Shown: positions 14,394 to 23,654 of the stretch, piece after piece | Layout: each line of letters starts with the position of its first letter | Position numbering within the stretch: position 1 is the first letter of the stretch | NCBI GenBank assembly: GCA_017541265.1 | Contig: JAFXZK010000084.1 | Coordinates: 68,217-128,536, forward strand | Source of the DNA: Bacteroidaceae bacterium | GTDB lineage: Bacteria > Bacteroidota > Bacteroidia > Bacteroidales > Bacteroidaceae | Direction of reading: 5' to 3' | Length of the DNA: 60,320 nucleotides | Position numbers and translations under genes: made by a program | Notes under the pieces: generated by a model | Told to the model about the DNA's origin: nothing | The model's database searches: none | Seen by the model: the letters and a program-made list of their open reading frames with translations, nothing else

Positions 14394-15476
14394 ATGAAAC
14401 TACAGCAATTCAAGTACAAGCTTCCCGAGGACCGCATCGCGCAGAACCCCACTCCCTTCCGCGACGACTGCCGCCTCATGGTCATTCATGCCAAGAAGGG
14501 TGTCATAGAGCATCACGAATCCTTCCGCGACGTGCTCAACTACTTCGACGAGAAGGATGTCTTCGTCTTCAACGACACCAAGGTCTTTCCTGCGCGTCTC
14601 TATGGCAACAAGGAGAAGACAGGTGCCAAGATAGAAGTCTTCCTCTTGCGCGAACTGAACAAGGAAATGCGCCTCTGGGACGTGCTGGTCGACCCTGCAC
14701 GCAAGATTCGCATCGGCAACAAACTCTACTTTGGTGAAGACGAGTCGATGGTGGCAGAGGTCATCGACAACACGACAAGTCGCGGACGCACTTTGCGCTT
14801 CCTCTTCGACGGCACGCACGACGAGTTCAAGCGTGCGCTCTTTGCCCTTGGCGAGTCGCCCATCCCGAAGCAAATCCTCAGGCGTGAGGTTCTGCCGGAA
14901 GATACAGAGAACTTCCAGACCATCTTCGCAGAGAAGGAGGGCGCTGTCACGGCTCCTACGGCGGGCCTGCATTTCTCGCCCCAGCTCATGAAGATGATGG
15001 AGATTAAGGGTGTGGAGTTTGCTTTCGTTACCCTGCACTGCGGTCTGAGCAACTTCCGTGAGATAGACGTGGAGGATCTGACCAAGCACAAGATGGACAG
15101 TGAGGAGATGCACTGTGAGCAGGCAGCCTGCGACATCATCAACAAGGCGCACCTGGAGCACCGCAAGATTGTAGCGGTAGGCACCACCGTGCAGCGCGTA
15201 CTCGAGACGGCAGTATCCACCGACGGCCTGCTCAAGGAGTACCACGGCTGGACGAACCGCTTCATCTTCCCGCCCTACGACTTCCACTTGGCCGACGCCA
15301 TGATTGCCAACTTCTATCTGCCCTACAGCACGCTGCTCATGCTCACCTGTGCCTTCGGCGGCTACGACCTCATCATGAAAGCTTACAAGGAGGCGCTCCG
15401 CTACAACGAGAACGACCCCGAACGCCGCTACCGCTTTGGAACCTACGGCGATGCCATGCTCATCCTCAATGACTAA
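14394..15476 (+). CDS. queA: S-adenosylmethionine:tRNA ribosyltransferase-isomerase
   Basis: A 360-residue QueA that transfers and isomerises the ribosyl moiety of SAM onto 7-aminomethyl-deazaguanine in tRNA, the penultimate step of queuosine synthesis. Typical motifs are [23 protein letters not shown] at the N-terminus, [12 protein letters not shown], the [10 protein letters not shown] motif, [11 protein letters not shown] and the C-terminal [10 protein letters not shown] and [21 protein letters not shown]. Length is as expected. Its stop TAA lies inside the folK start region (ATGACTAA), so the two are coupled. Confidence 0.97.
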   Translation: MKLQQFKYKLPEDRIAQNPTPFRDDCRLMVIHAKKGVIEHHESFRDVLNYFDEKDVFVFNDTKVFPARLYGNKEKTGAKIEVFLLRELNKEMRLWDVLVDPARKIRIGNKLYFGEDESMVAEVIDNTTSRGRTLRFLFDGTHDEFKRALFALGESPIPKQILRREVLPEDTENFQTIFAEKEGAVTAPTAGLHFSPQLMKMMEIKGVEFAFVTLHCGLSNFREIDVEDLTKHKMDSEEMHCEQAACDIINKAHLEHRKIVAVGTTVQRVLETAVSTDGLLKEYHGWTNRFIFPPYDFHLADAMIANFYLPYSTLLMLTCAFGGYDLIMKAYKEALRYNENDPERRYRFGTYGDAMLILND

Positions 15477-16038
15477 AGAACCGCACCACAGCCCCCTTCC
15501 CGCTCCCCCTTTGGGGGAGTGCTACATTGTCGCTGTCTCGCCGCTTAAAAGCACTCCCCCAAAGGGGGAGCGGGGAGGGGGCTGTTCTCTTTACCTTTCT
15601 TTGGGAAGCAATCTTGGTAATCGTGAGCGGATGCTTCGTCAAGCGATAACATTAATTGATGAGCGTATCGGCACGGTGCAGCGTGTCTCGTCGTTTATTG
15701 AGACGGAGCCTTGGGGCTTCCAGAGCGAGCATCCTTTTCTCAATGCTGCCTGCATGGTGCTGACAACGCTTTCGCCCGAGCAATGCCTCTGGGAAACCCA
15801 GCGGATAGAGCGTGAGCTGGGGCGCACCACAAAGTCGGAGAACGGCATCTATCATGACCGTCCCATCGACATCGACCTGCTGATGTATGGCGACTTGAAG
15901 TTTTCCACCCCCACGCTCACCCTGCCTCATCCTCACATGCAGGAGCGTGACTTCGTGATGATTCCTTTGCGTGAAATCATGGAAAACGCGACGAATATAG
16001 AACAAAAAGAAGTGGAGCAGGGCAAAAACAGCGGTTAA
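15469..16038 (+). CDS. folK: 2-amino-4-hydroxy-6-hydroxymethyldihydropteridine pyrophosphokinase with repeat-derived N-terminus
   Basis: The 189-residue product has a complete HPPK core from about residue 39: [38 protein letters not shown], and [34 protein letters not shown]. It transfers pyrophosphate from ATP in folate synthesis. The ATG at 15469 overlaps the queA stop. Residues about 5-38 ([16 protein letters not shown] and [11 protein letters not shown]) are encoded by an inverted pair of G/C-rich repeats at 15489-15584. No ATG exists between them and the core, so a hairpin insertion has apparently been placed between start codon and enzyme. GTG codons inside the repeat are possible alternative starts. 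Confidence 0.9.
   Translation: MTKEPHHSPLPAPPLGECYIVAVSPLKSTPPKGERGGGCSLYLSLGSNLGNRERMLRQAITLIDERIGTVQRVSSFIETEPWGFQSEHPFLNAACMVLTTLSPEQCLWETQRIERELGRTTKSENGIYHDRPIDIDLLMYGDLKFSTPTLTLPHPHMQERDFVMIPLREIMENATNIEQKEVEQGKNSG
15489..15584. repeat. REP-like inverted doublet in the folK 5' end
   Basis: Two 35-bp arms (15489-15523 and 15550-15584) beginning CAGCCCCCTTCCCGCTCCCC are reverse complements with one mismatch, separated by 26 bp. Each arm contains CTCCCCCTTTGGGGGAG, itself a palindrome. Confidence 0.9.
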
Positions 16039-16084
16039 GCAAATAATTTTGAATTTTGAATTTTGATTTTTGAATTAATTGTCT

Positions 16085-16092
16085 TACCTTTG
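16085..16092 (+). promoter_or_regulatory. -7 box of rpsO
   Basis: TACCTTTG after a run of GAATTTTGAATT repeats, giving an rpsO leader of about 70 nt. Confidence 0.55.
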
Positions 16093-16103
16093 CACCCGCA
16101 TTT

Positions 16104-16135
16104 GCGAAACAGTGCCGACGAGAGGTGCTGTTCGA
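16104..16135 (+). promoter_or_regulatory. rpsO leader hairpin, possible S15 autoregulatory site
   Basis: GCGAAACAGTGCC-gacgaga-GGTGCTGTTCG forms a stem of 9 pairs with two adjacent G-U pairs and a bulged A below. S15 is known to bind G-U/G-C containing leader structures in other phyla. The match here is by eye only. Confidence 0.4.
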
Positions 16136-16167
16136 CAAACAAGTTCAACACATAACAAACATTTATT

Positions 16168-16437
16168 ATGTACTTAGATTCAGCTAAGAAAGAAGAGATT
16201 TTTGAACAGTATGGTCAGGGGAAAGCCGACACTGGCAGTGCAGAGAGCCAAATCGCCCTCTTCAGCTACCGCATCAAGCATCTGACCGAGCACATGAAGG
16301 TGAACCGCAAGGACCACAGCACCGAGCGTGCCCTGACGGGTCTGGTCGGCAAGCGTCGCGCCCTGCTCAATTACCTGAAGGCACGCGACATCAACCGCTA
16401 CCGTGCAATTGTCAAAGCTCTCGGCCTGCGTAAATAA
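16168..16437 (+). CDS. rpsO: 30S ribosomal protein S15
   Basis: An 89-residue S15, full length for the family, which binds the central domain of 16S rRNA early in small-subunit assembly. Conserved blocks are DTGSAESQIALFSYRIKHLTEHMKVNRKDHS and the C-terminal GKRRALLNYLKARDINRYRAIVKALGLRK. It is a single-gene transcript with its own promoter and a leader hairpin. Downstream, 16440-16520 is occupied by G/C-rich palindromes that may terminate transcription. Confidence 0.98.
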   Translation: MYLDSAKKEEIFEQYGQGKADTGSAESQIALFSYRIKHLTEHMKVNRKDHSTERALTGLVGKRRALLNYLKARDINRYRAIVKALGLRK

Positions 16438-16444
16438 ACAAACA

Positions 16445-16520
16445 GGCGGACCCCCTCTTACTCCCCCTTTAGGGGGAGAACACAATCCCCCCTTTAACTC
16501 CCCTTCAGGGGGAGGGCAAA
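16445..16520. repeat. Intergenic REP-like palindromes downstream of rpsO
   Basis: CTCCCCCTTTAGGGGGAG and CTCCCCTTCAGGGGGAG sit in tandem orientation with flanking GGACCCCC and AATCCCCC. They belong to the same G/C-rich family found inside folK and the sulfatase. Confidence 0.75.
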
Positions 16521-16539
16521 AGGGGGAATTGCTTTTTTG

Positions 16540-16660
16540 TTCTGGCGGATTTGTAATCCGACAGTATTGGGTATAAGCATTTGTAATGCGACAAGACATG
16601 AGTTGCGGGATTAAAAATCCCTATATTCCTTGCTGTCGGATTACAAATCCGACAGAACAG
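16540..16660. repeat. Dispersed palindromic element with CGGATTTGTAATCCG motifs
   Basis: TTCTGGCGGATTTGTAATCCG..GGGTATAAGCATTTGTAATGCGACAA spans 16540-16594 and is followed by a second palindrome GTCGGATTACAAATCCGAC near 16634-16655. A reverse-orientation copy of the first part lies at 26602-26661. It may be a miniature mobile element; no transposase is nearby. Confidence 0.7.
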
Positions 16661-16697
16661 ATGGAGGGGAACATTTATGAATTTTGAATTAAGAATC

Positions 16698-19235
16698 ATG
16701 AATTGGAAAAAGCTTCTTCCCGATGTGCTGGCTGTGCTGTTCTTTGTGGCGGTCAGCGTAGTGTATTTCGTTGTGCCTATCCGCGACGGGCTTGTCTTGA
16801 CGGGGCATGACCACACGGGCGGTGTGGGCAGCGGTGTAGAGATGGAGCAGTACCGCGCCACGCACAATGGTGAGCGTACGCGCTGGACCAACACGCTCTT
16901 CTGCGGTATGCCTACCTATCAGATGAGTCCCAGCTACTCCAGCACCGACACCCTCAGCAGCTTGGAGCGTGTCTATCAGCTTGGCTTGCCCGGTCTTTCG
17001 GCCTACGCAGCCTACGTCTTCATGATGTTGCTGGGCTTCTACATCATGCTCCGTGCTTTCGACTTCCGCGTCTGGATGGCAGCCCTCGGCGCAGTGCTTT
17101 GGGCGTTCAGTAGCTACTATTTCATCATCATTCAGGCAGGTCACATCTGGAAGCTCCTGACGCTTAGCTTCATTCCGCCAACCATCGGCGGCATGGTGTT
17201 GTGCTATCGTGGGCGTTACCTGCTGGGCGTCGTCGTGACTGGTTTCTTCGCAGCGATGCAGATTCACAGCAACCACGTCCAGATGAGCTATTACTTCCTC
17301 TTCGTCATCGGGCTGATGTCGCTTGCTTTCCTTATTGATGCCATTCGACAGAAGACGTTTGCCAAGTGGCTGAAAGCAACCCTCTGCTTCGCCATCGGCG
17401 GCATCCTGGGCGTTTGCATCAACTTGAGCAACCTCTATCATACATGGGAGTACAGCAAGGAGAGTATGCGCGGCAAGAGCGAACTGACGCAAAAAACGAA
17501 AGACCCTGCCGACCAAACCTCCAGCGGACTTGAGCGCAGCTACATCACAATGTGGTCGTACGGCATCGGAGAGACGTGGACGCTGCTCGTGCCAAATACC
17601 AAAGGCGGAGCGAGTCAAGTGCTTGCCGACAACGAGACGGCAATGAAGCATGCCAAGAACGACTTCATTCCCGTCTATCGTGCTTTCACGCAGTATTGGG
17701 GTGAACAGCCTGGAACGAGCGGCCCGGTCTATGTCGGAGCCTTCGTGCTGATGCTCTTCTGGCTCGGCTTCTTCGTCGTGAAGGGGCCGATGAAGTGGTG
17801 CCTGCTGGCTGCAACCGCGCTGAGCATCCTGCTCTCGTGGGGCAAGAACTTCATGGGCTTCACCGACTTCTTCCTCGACTATGTGCCGATGTACGACAAG
17901 TTCCGCACCGTTGCCAGCATCCTCGTCATTGCCGAGTTCACCATTCCCTTGCTTGCGATGCTGGCCTTGAAGAAGGTGATAGAAGACCCCGACTGCTTGC
18001 GTGGCAGGGAAGACCACCTCGCGCGCATACATTATATTACTATTAGTTTTGCGTTGACCGGAGGTATGGCTCTGCTCTTCTGGCTCATGCCCGACGTCTT
18101 CTTTGGCAATTATATCTCCACCTCCGACCAAATGTATATGCAGCAGTACGTCTCGGCTGGTTACATTCCGCAGGAAGTGGCTGGGCAGATAATGGCGAAC
18201 ATGAGCGAGATGCGTCAGGCGATGTTCACAGCAGACGCCTTGAGGAGCTTCATCGTCGTGGCTATCGGCACAGCGCTTCTGCTGGCCTATCGTTTCGGCA
18301 AACTGAAGGCGACACCGATGGTGGCAGGCATCATCCTGCTGTGCCTCGTCGATATGTGGGGCGTAAACAAGCGTTACCTCAACGACGGCATGTTCACCCG
18401 TCCGCAGAGCAACGAGCAGGCATTCCCGCAGACGGATGCCGACCGGCTCATCTGTCAGGACACGGACACATACTATCGTGTCCTGAACCTGAGCGTCAGC
18501 ACCTTCAACGACAACAGTACCTCGTTTTATCACAAGAGCATCGGCGGCTATCATCCCGCCAAGCTGCGTCGCTATCAGGAACTCATCGAGGAGCATTTGC
18601 AGAATGAAATGGGCAACATCAATCAGGCAGTCATAGACGGTGGCGGACATCTCGACGCTTGCAATGGCAACAGCCTCTTCCCCGTGCTCAACATGCTCAA
18701 CACGAAGTATGTTATCCTTGGCCTGAAGGACAACCGCAAGCTGCCTGTGCAGAATCCTTGGGCGCAGGGCAACGGCTGGTTTGTCAGCGAGATAAACTAT
18801 GTGCCTGATGCCGATGCCGAGATTGCAGCTTTGCACAACACCGACCTCAGGCATACGGCTGTCGTGGATGAGCAGTTCGCTGATGTCCTTGGCAAGGAAG
18901 CTTTGCAGAGCGACAGCACAGGGTCTGTCGAACTTACCAGCTACGAAGCCAACCGCCTTGCCTACAAGGTCAAGAGCCAGAAGGGTGGGGTGGTTGTTCT
19001 GAGCGAGATATACTATCCCGGCTGGACTTGTACCATCGACGGCGAGCCTGCTGACATCGCCCGTGCCAACTATGTGCTGCGTGCCATCAAGGTGCCTGCC
19101 GGTGAGCACGAGGTCATCATGACCTTTGACCCTCAAACGGTACACATCACGGAAGCCATCGCCTACAGCGCCCTCGCTCTGCTTGCTTTGATGCTCGTTG
19201 CCCTGCTTGCTTTCTGCATTTATAAGAAGCGATAG
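16698..19235 (+). CDS. YfhO-like multi-pass membrane protein
   Basis: An 845-residue protein with many hydrophobic helices in its first 650 residues and a final helix before the C-terminal KKR. A soluble segment near 690-800 includes LSEIYYPGWTCTIDGEPADI, a conserved YfhO-family feature. YfhO-type proteins resemble GT-C glycosyltransferases and are linked to glycosylation of envelope polymers in Firmicutes; the substrate here is unknown. A start at 16677 adds MNFELRI, encoded by a GAATTTTGAATT-type intergenic repeat, so the ATG at 16698 (MNWKKLLPDVLAVLFF) is preferred. The CotH gene follows 15 bp later. Confidence 0.85.
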   Translation: MNWKKLLPDVLAVLFFVAVSVVYFVVPIRDGLVLTGHDHTGGVGSGVEMEQYRATHNGERTRWTNTLFCGMPTYQMSPSYSSTDTLSSLERVYQLGLPGLSAYAAYVFMMLLGFYIMLRAFDFRVWMAALGAVLWAFSSYYFIIIQAGHIWKLLTLSFIPPTIGGMVLCYRGRYLLGVVVTGFFAAMQIHSNHVQMSYYFLFVIGLMSLAFLIDAIRQKTFAKWLKATLCFAIGGILGVCINLSNLYHTWEYSKESMRGKSELTQKTKDPADQTSSGLERSYITMWSYGIGETWTLLVPNTKGGASQVLADNETAMKHAKNDFIPVYRAFTQYWGEQPGTSGPVYVGAFVLMLFWLGFFVVKGPMKWCLLAATALSILLSWGKNFMGFTDFFLDYVPMYDKFRTVASILVIAEFTIPLLAMLALKKVIEDPDCLRGREDHLARIHYITISFALTGGMALLFWLMPDVFFGNYISTSDQMYMQQYVSAGYIPQEVAGQIMANMSEMRQAMFTADALRSFIVVAIGTALLLAYRFGKLKATPMVAGIILLCLVDMWGVNKRYLNDGMFTRPQSNEQAFPQTDADRLICQDTDTYYRVLNLSVSTFNDNSTSFYHKSIGGYHPAKLRRYQELIEEHLQNEMGNINQAVIDGGGHLDACNGNSLFPVLNMLNTKYVILGLKDNRKLPVQNPWAQGNGWFVSEINYVPDADAEIAALHNTDLRHTAVVDEQFADVLGKEALQSDSTGSVELTSYEANRLAYKVKSQKGGVVVLSEIYYPGWTCTIDGEPADIARANYVLRAIKVPAGEHEVIMTFDPQTVHITEAIAYSALALLALMLVALLAFCIYKKR

Positions 19236-19250
19236 AAGCAGGAGAGAGCC

Positions 19251-21299
19251 ATGAAACGCTTGCGCGCCATCCTTGTACTGTTTTCCTTGCTGCTACTTCT
19301 CGCAGCACGGGATGCCTATGCCCGGGACGTGGTGCAGCTCTCCAATCTTCCCACACTCTACATCGACACATACGATGGCGGAGCCATTACCAGCAAGAGC
19401 ACCTACAAGTGGGCGAAGATGTGGCGTGTCGATGGCGACAGCATCGCCTACTACGACTCCCTTCAGATACGCGGTCGGGGCAACTCGACATGGAACTTAA
19501 GCAAGAAGCCCTATCGCATCAAGTTCCCGAAAAAGCAGAAGTTCCTCGGAAAGCATTATGCGAATGCGAAGAACTGGACGCTCTTGGCAAACCATGTCGA
19601 TAAGACGCTGCTACGCAACGCCCTTGCCAGCTTTATCGCCAAACGGCTTGGACAGACCTTTGTGCCGGCCGCCTTCCATGTCGATGTTGTCCTCAACGGC
19701 GGGTACATCGGTAACTACCAGATAAGCGACCATGTGGATGTTCACAAGCGGCGTGTCGATATCTACGAGCAAGAGGATGTAGTGACGGACAATGAGGCAA
19801 ACATCACAGGAGGCTACCTCTTGCAATACGACGGCCTGTCAAGCAGAGACCCCGTCTATTTCCCGACAGAAATGACGCAGGGGGCTGTATCCATCAAGTC
19901 GCCCGACGAGAATGTCATCAACGAGCGCCAGAAGGACTACATTAAGAACTATGTGAACAGCTTCGAGCGTAAGCTCCTCGGCAACAGCTACAGAGACCCG
20001 GAGCAAGGCTACCGCGCCGTCATCGACAGCTTATCGATGGCTTCTTATTTTCTCACCGTGGAGTATTGCGCCAATGCCGACGGCTATTACAGCATCTATT
20101 TCTACAAGGATTGCGACGATCCAAAGCTCTATTTCGGGCCTTGCTGGGACTACGACATCGCCTTCAACAACTGTCATCGGTTGGGCGAGCTTACGGAGAA
20201 GATGATGATAAACAGCGCATACAGCGCAAGTCAAGGGCGGCGGTGGTTCTCTCGCGCTTATTCCGACCCGTGGTTCAAGCAGTTGAGCGGGCGCATCTGG
20301 CACCGTGCCATTGCCGACGGGCTGATGTATGATGCCTTGGCCTTTGTGGATAGTGTGGCACAACGTATCGACGAGAGCCAGCAGCTCAACTTCCAACGAT
20401 GGGACATCACGCAGCGCACATGGGACGAACTCATGCTTTTCAGCACCTATCAGGAGGGTGTTGACTACCTGAAGCAGTTCCTCGTGGACCGTGCTGCCTA
20501 CCTTTACTCCCAGCTCCCAAACCCCGAAGGTCTGCCCTTCCCAAATCGCGAACCAGGCAGAAACCCGTTGGGGATTGACCTCACACGCGCGTATTATATA
20601 TATAATGTAGGCACGAACTATCCCATCGACTTCCTTTCCGATGGCAGCAACCTCGTGTGCGGCTGGGAGTACGACGACAGCCGCAAGGCATCGCAGCAGT
20701 GGCGAATCGAGCCTGTCACGGGCGACTACTACCGCATCGTCTCGACGGACAGCAGGCTTGCCATTACAGATATGGCGCAGGAGGACGACGACGGCTATGC
20801 CATCGGTGCGCAGCTACAGCTGACAGAGACAGATGAGGCCGACGACCGGCAGCTCTGGAAGTTTGTGCCGACGGCGGGTAGCTATTGCATCGTCGGCAAG
20901 CAGACGCTGTTGGCGTGGAACAACTCGCACGGCGCGGCAGACAATGGCAATCCCATCCTCTCTTGGAAAAACGACGCAGACAATGCCGCCAAAACGACGC
21001 GCCAGTGGCGTCTCGTGGAGGGCGACGAGCTGCCCGACAGGATAGACCTCGCCCTCGCGGAAGACGACATAGACTATCGCATCACCTACAGCCCGGAGAG
21101 GGAGGAGGTCTTTATCCGCATCCCGAATGATGCGAAGAACCGCGAGGGCATCGTCCGCCTTTTCGACTTGCAGGGAAAGTGCCTCGCCACAGGCTCTGCA
21201 GACCAGCCTCTCAGCGTGGCAGGGCTGCCCCGTGGCGTCTATCTCCTCGGCTGGACGGTGCAAGGCCACAGCCGCAGCATCAAATTTGTCAAGCGTTAG
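19251..21299 (+). CDS. Secreted CotH-kinase-like protein with ricin-like domain and T9SS tail
   Basis: A 682-residue protein with a signal peptide (MKRLRAILVLFSLLLLLAARDAYA). Residues about 35-430 match the CotH kinase-like fold: IRGRGNSTWNLSKKPYRIKF, LLANHVDKTLLRNALA, GGYIGNYQISDHVDV and FGPCWDYDIAFNN. Residues about 455-600 hold QxW-type repeats (QQWRIEP, RQLWKFVP, RQWRLVEG), as in ricin-type carbohydrate-binding beta-trefoils. The last 65 residues (VRLFDLQGKCLATG, LPRGVYLLG, SRSIKFVKR) look like a T9SS type A sorting domain. CotH proteins phosphorylate proteins in spores; the target here is unknown. Export through the T9SS encoded at 27.8-34 kb is likely. Confidence 0.85.
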   Translation: MKRLRAILVLFSLLLLLAARDAYARDVVQLSNLPTLYIDTYDGGAITSKSTYKWAKMWRVDGDSIAYYDSLQIRGRGNSTWNLSKKPYRIKFPKKQKFLGKHYANAKNWTLLANHVDKTLLRNALASFIAKRLGQTFVPAAFHVDVVLNGGYIGNYQISDHVDVHKRRVDIYEQEDVVTDNEANITGGYLLQYDGLSSRDPVYFPTEMTQGAVSIKSPDENVINERQKDYIKNYVNSFERKLLGNSYRDPEQGYRAVIDSLSMASYFLTVEYCANADGYYSIYFYKDCDDPKLYFGPCWDYDIAFNNCHRLGELTEKMMINSAYSASQGRRWFSRAYSDPWFKQLSGRIWHRAIADGLMYDALAFVDSVAQRIDESQQLNFQRWDITQRTWDELMLFSTYQEGVDYLKQFLVDRAAYLYSQLPNPEGLPFPNREPGRNPLGIDLTRAYYIYNVGTNYPIDFLSDGSNLVCGWEYDDSRKASQQWRIEPVTGDYYRIVSTDSRLAITDMAQEDDDGYAIGAQLQLTETDEADDRQLWKFVPTAGSYCIVGKQTLLAWNNSHGAADNGNPILSWKNDADNAAKTTRQWRLVEGDELPDRIDLALAEDDIDYRITYSPEREEVFIRIPNDAKNREGIVRLFDLQGKCLATGSADQPLSVAGLPRGVYLLGWTVQGHSRSIKFVKR

Positions 21300-21314
21300 T
21301 TGAAAAACGTGCTG

Positions 21315-21427
21315 TCAGTCCTCCTCAGTCCCACCATGGGAGGACTGCAGTTTTTCTACGGTAGGACTCCAGTCCTCCCACGGTGGGACTGCAATCCTCC
21401 AATAATAAATTTTTAGGAGGACTGAGT
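21315..21427. repeat. 22-bp-period palindromic array C
   Basis: Units such as AGTCCCACCATGGGAGGACTGC and AGTCCTCCCACGGTGGGACTGC repeat at 22-bp spacing for about five units. Dyads occur both within units and at unit junctions (AGGACTccAGTCCT). The array follows the CotH stop and may terminate it. Confidence 0.8.
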
Positions 21428-21523
21428 TGTGAGTGCCAATTCGGAGCATTCCTGCCTGCAATTTTGTCAGTCGCATCTGTCAACTTTCAACTTTCAATTT
21501 TCAATTTTCAATTAAAGAATGGT

Positions 21524-21540
21524 TTGGCACGCACTTTGTA
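21524..21540 (+). promoter_or_regulatory. Sigma-54-like promoter before groES
   Basis: TTGGCACG-cact-TTGTA matches the -24/-12 sigma-54 consensus TGGCACG-N4-TTGC except for T in place of the final C. It lies 44 bp upstream of the groES ATG. No TAnnTTTG promoter or CIRCE element was seen. Confidence 0.4.
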
Positions 21541-21583
21541 TATATGAGAGTGGAATGTTTAACCAATTAACTAAATAAAGACA

Positions 21584-21856
21584 ATGAACGTAAAACCATT
21601 GGCAGATCGCGTGCTCATTGAGCCTGCACCTGCAGAGACAAAGACAGTAGGCGGCATCATCATCCCCGACACCGCAAAGGAGAAACCCCTGAAAGGCACA
21701 ATCGTAGCCGTAGGTAACGGCACCAAGGACGAAGAAATGGTCCTCAAAGAAGGCGACCAGGTGCTCTATGGCAAGTATGCCGGCACCGAGGTGGAGATTG
21801 AAGGCAACAAGTATCTCATCATGCGTCAGAGCGACGTGGTGGCAATCCTCTCTTAA
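21584..21856 (+). CDS. groES: Co-chaperonin GroES
   Basis: A 90-residue GroES, the lid of the GroEL folding chamber. [32 protein letters not shown] includes the mobile loop that contacts GroEL, and [33 protein letters not shown] is the conserved C-terminus. It is followed after 62 bp by groEL, the usual order, with a CGTAATAACG repeat tract (21866-21902) in the gap. Confidence 0.98.
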   Translation: MNVKPLADRVLIEPAPAETKTVGGIIIPDTAKEKPLKGTIVAVGNGTKDEEMVLKEGDQVLYGKYAGTEVEIEGNKYLIMRQSDVVAILS

Positions 21857-21882
21857 ATCAAAGGCTCGTAATAACGTAATAA

Positions 21883-23550
<1,668 letters not shown>

Positions 23551-23596
23551 AGAGGCCTCCCTCGTCCCTCTCCAAAAGAGAGGGTGACAAATAGCA

Positions 23597-23633
23597 AAGC
23601 CGCTTCGTCCACGAAAGGATGAAGCGGCTTTTT
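23597..23633 (+). terminator. Terminator of groES-groEL
   Basis: AAGCCGCTTC..GAAGCGGCTT with a 14-nt loop followed by TTT. It lies 47 bp after the groEL stop and just before the convergent serpin gene. Confidence 0.85.
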
Positions 23634-23654
23634 CTGTTATATAAAGCGGGGTCT

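Noticed and set aside
16689-19145. An 818-codon open frame antisense to the YfhO-like gene
   Set aside because: Long antisense frames are common in this codon usage; the product is His/Asp/Gln-rich with no domain, while the plus strand has a coherent membrane protein.
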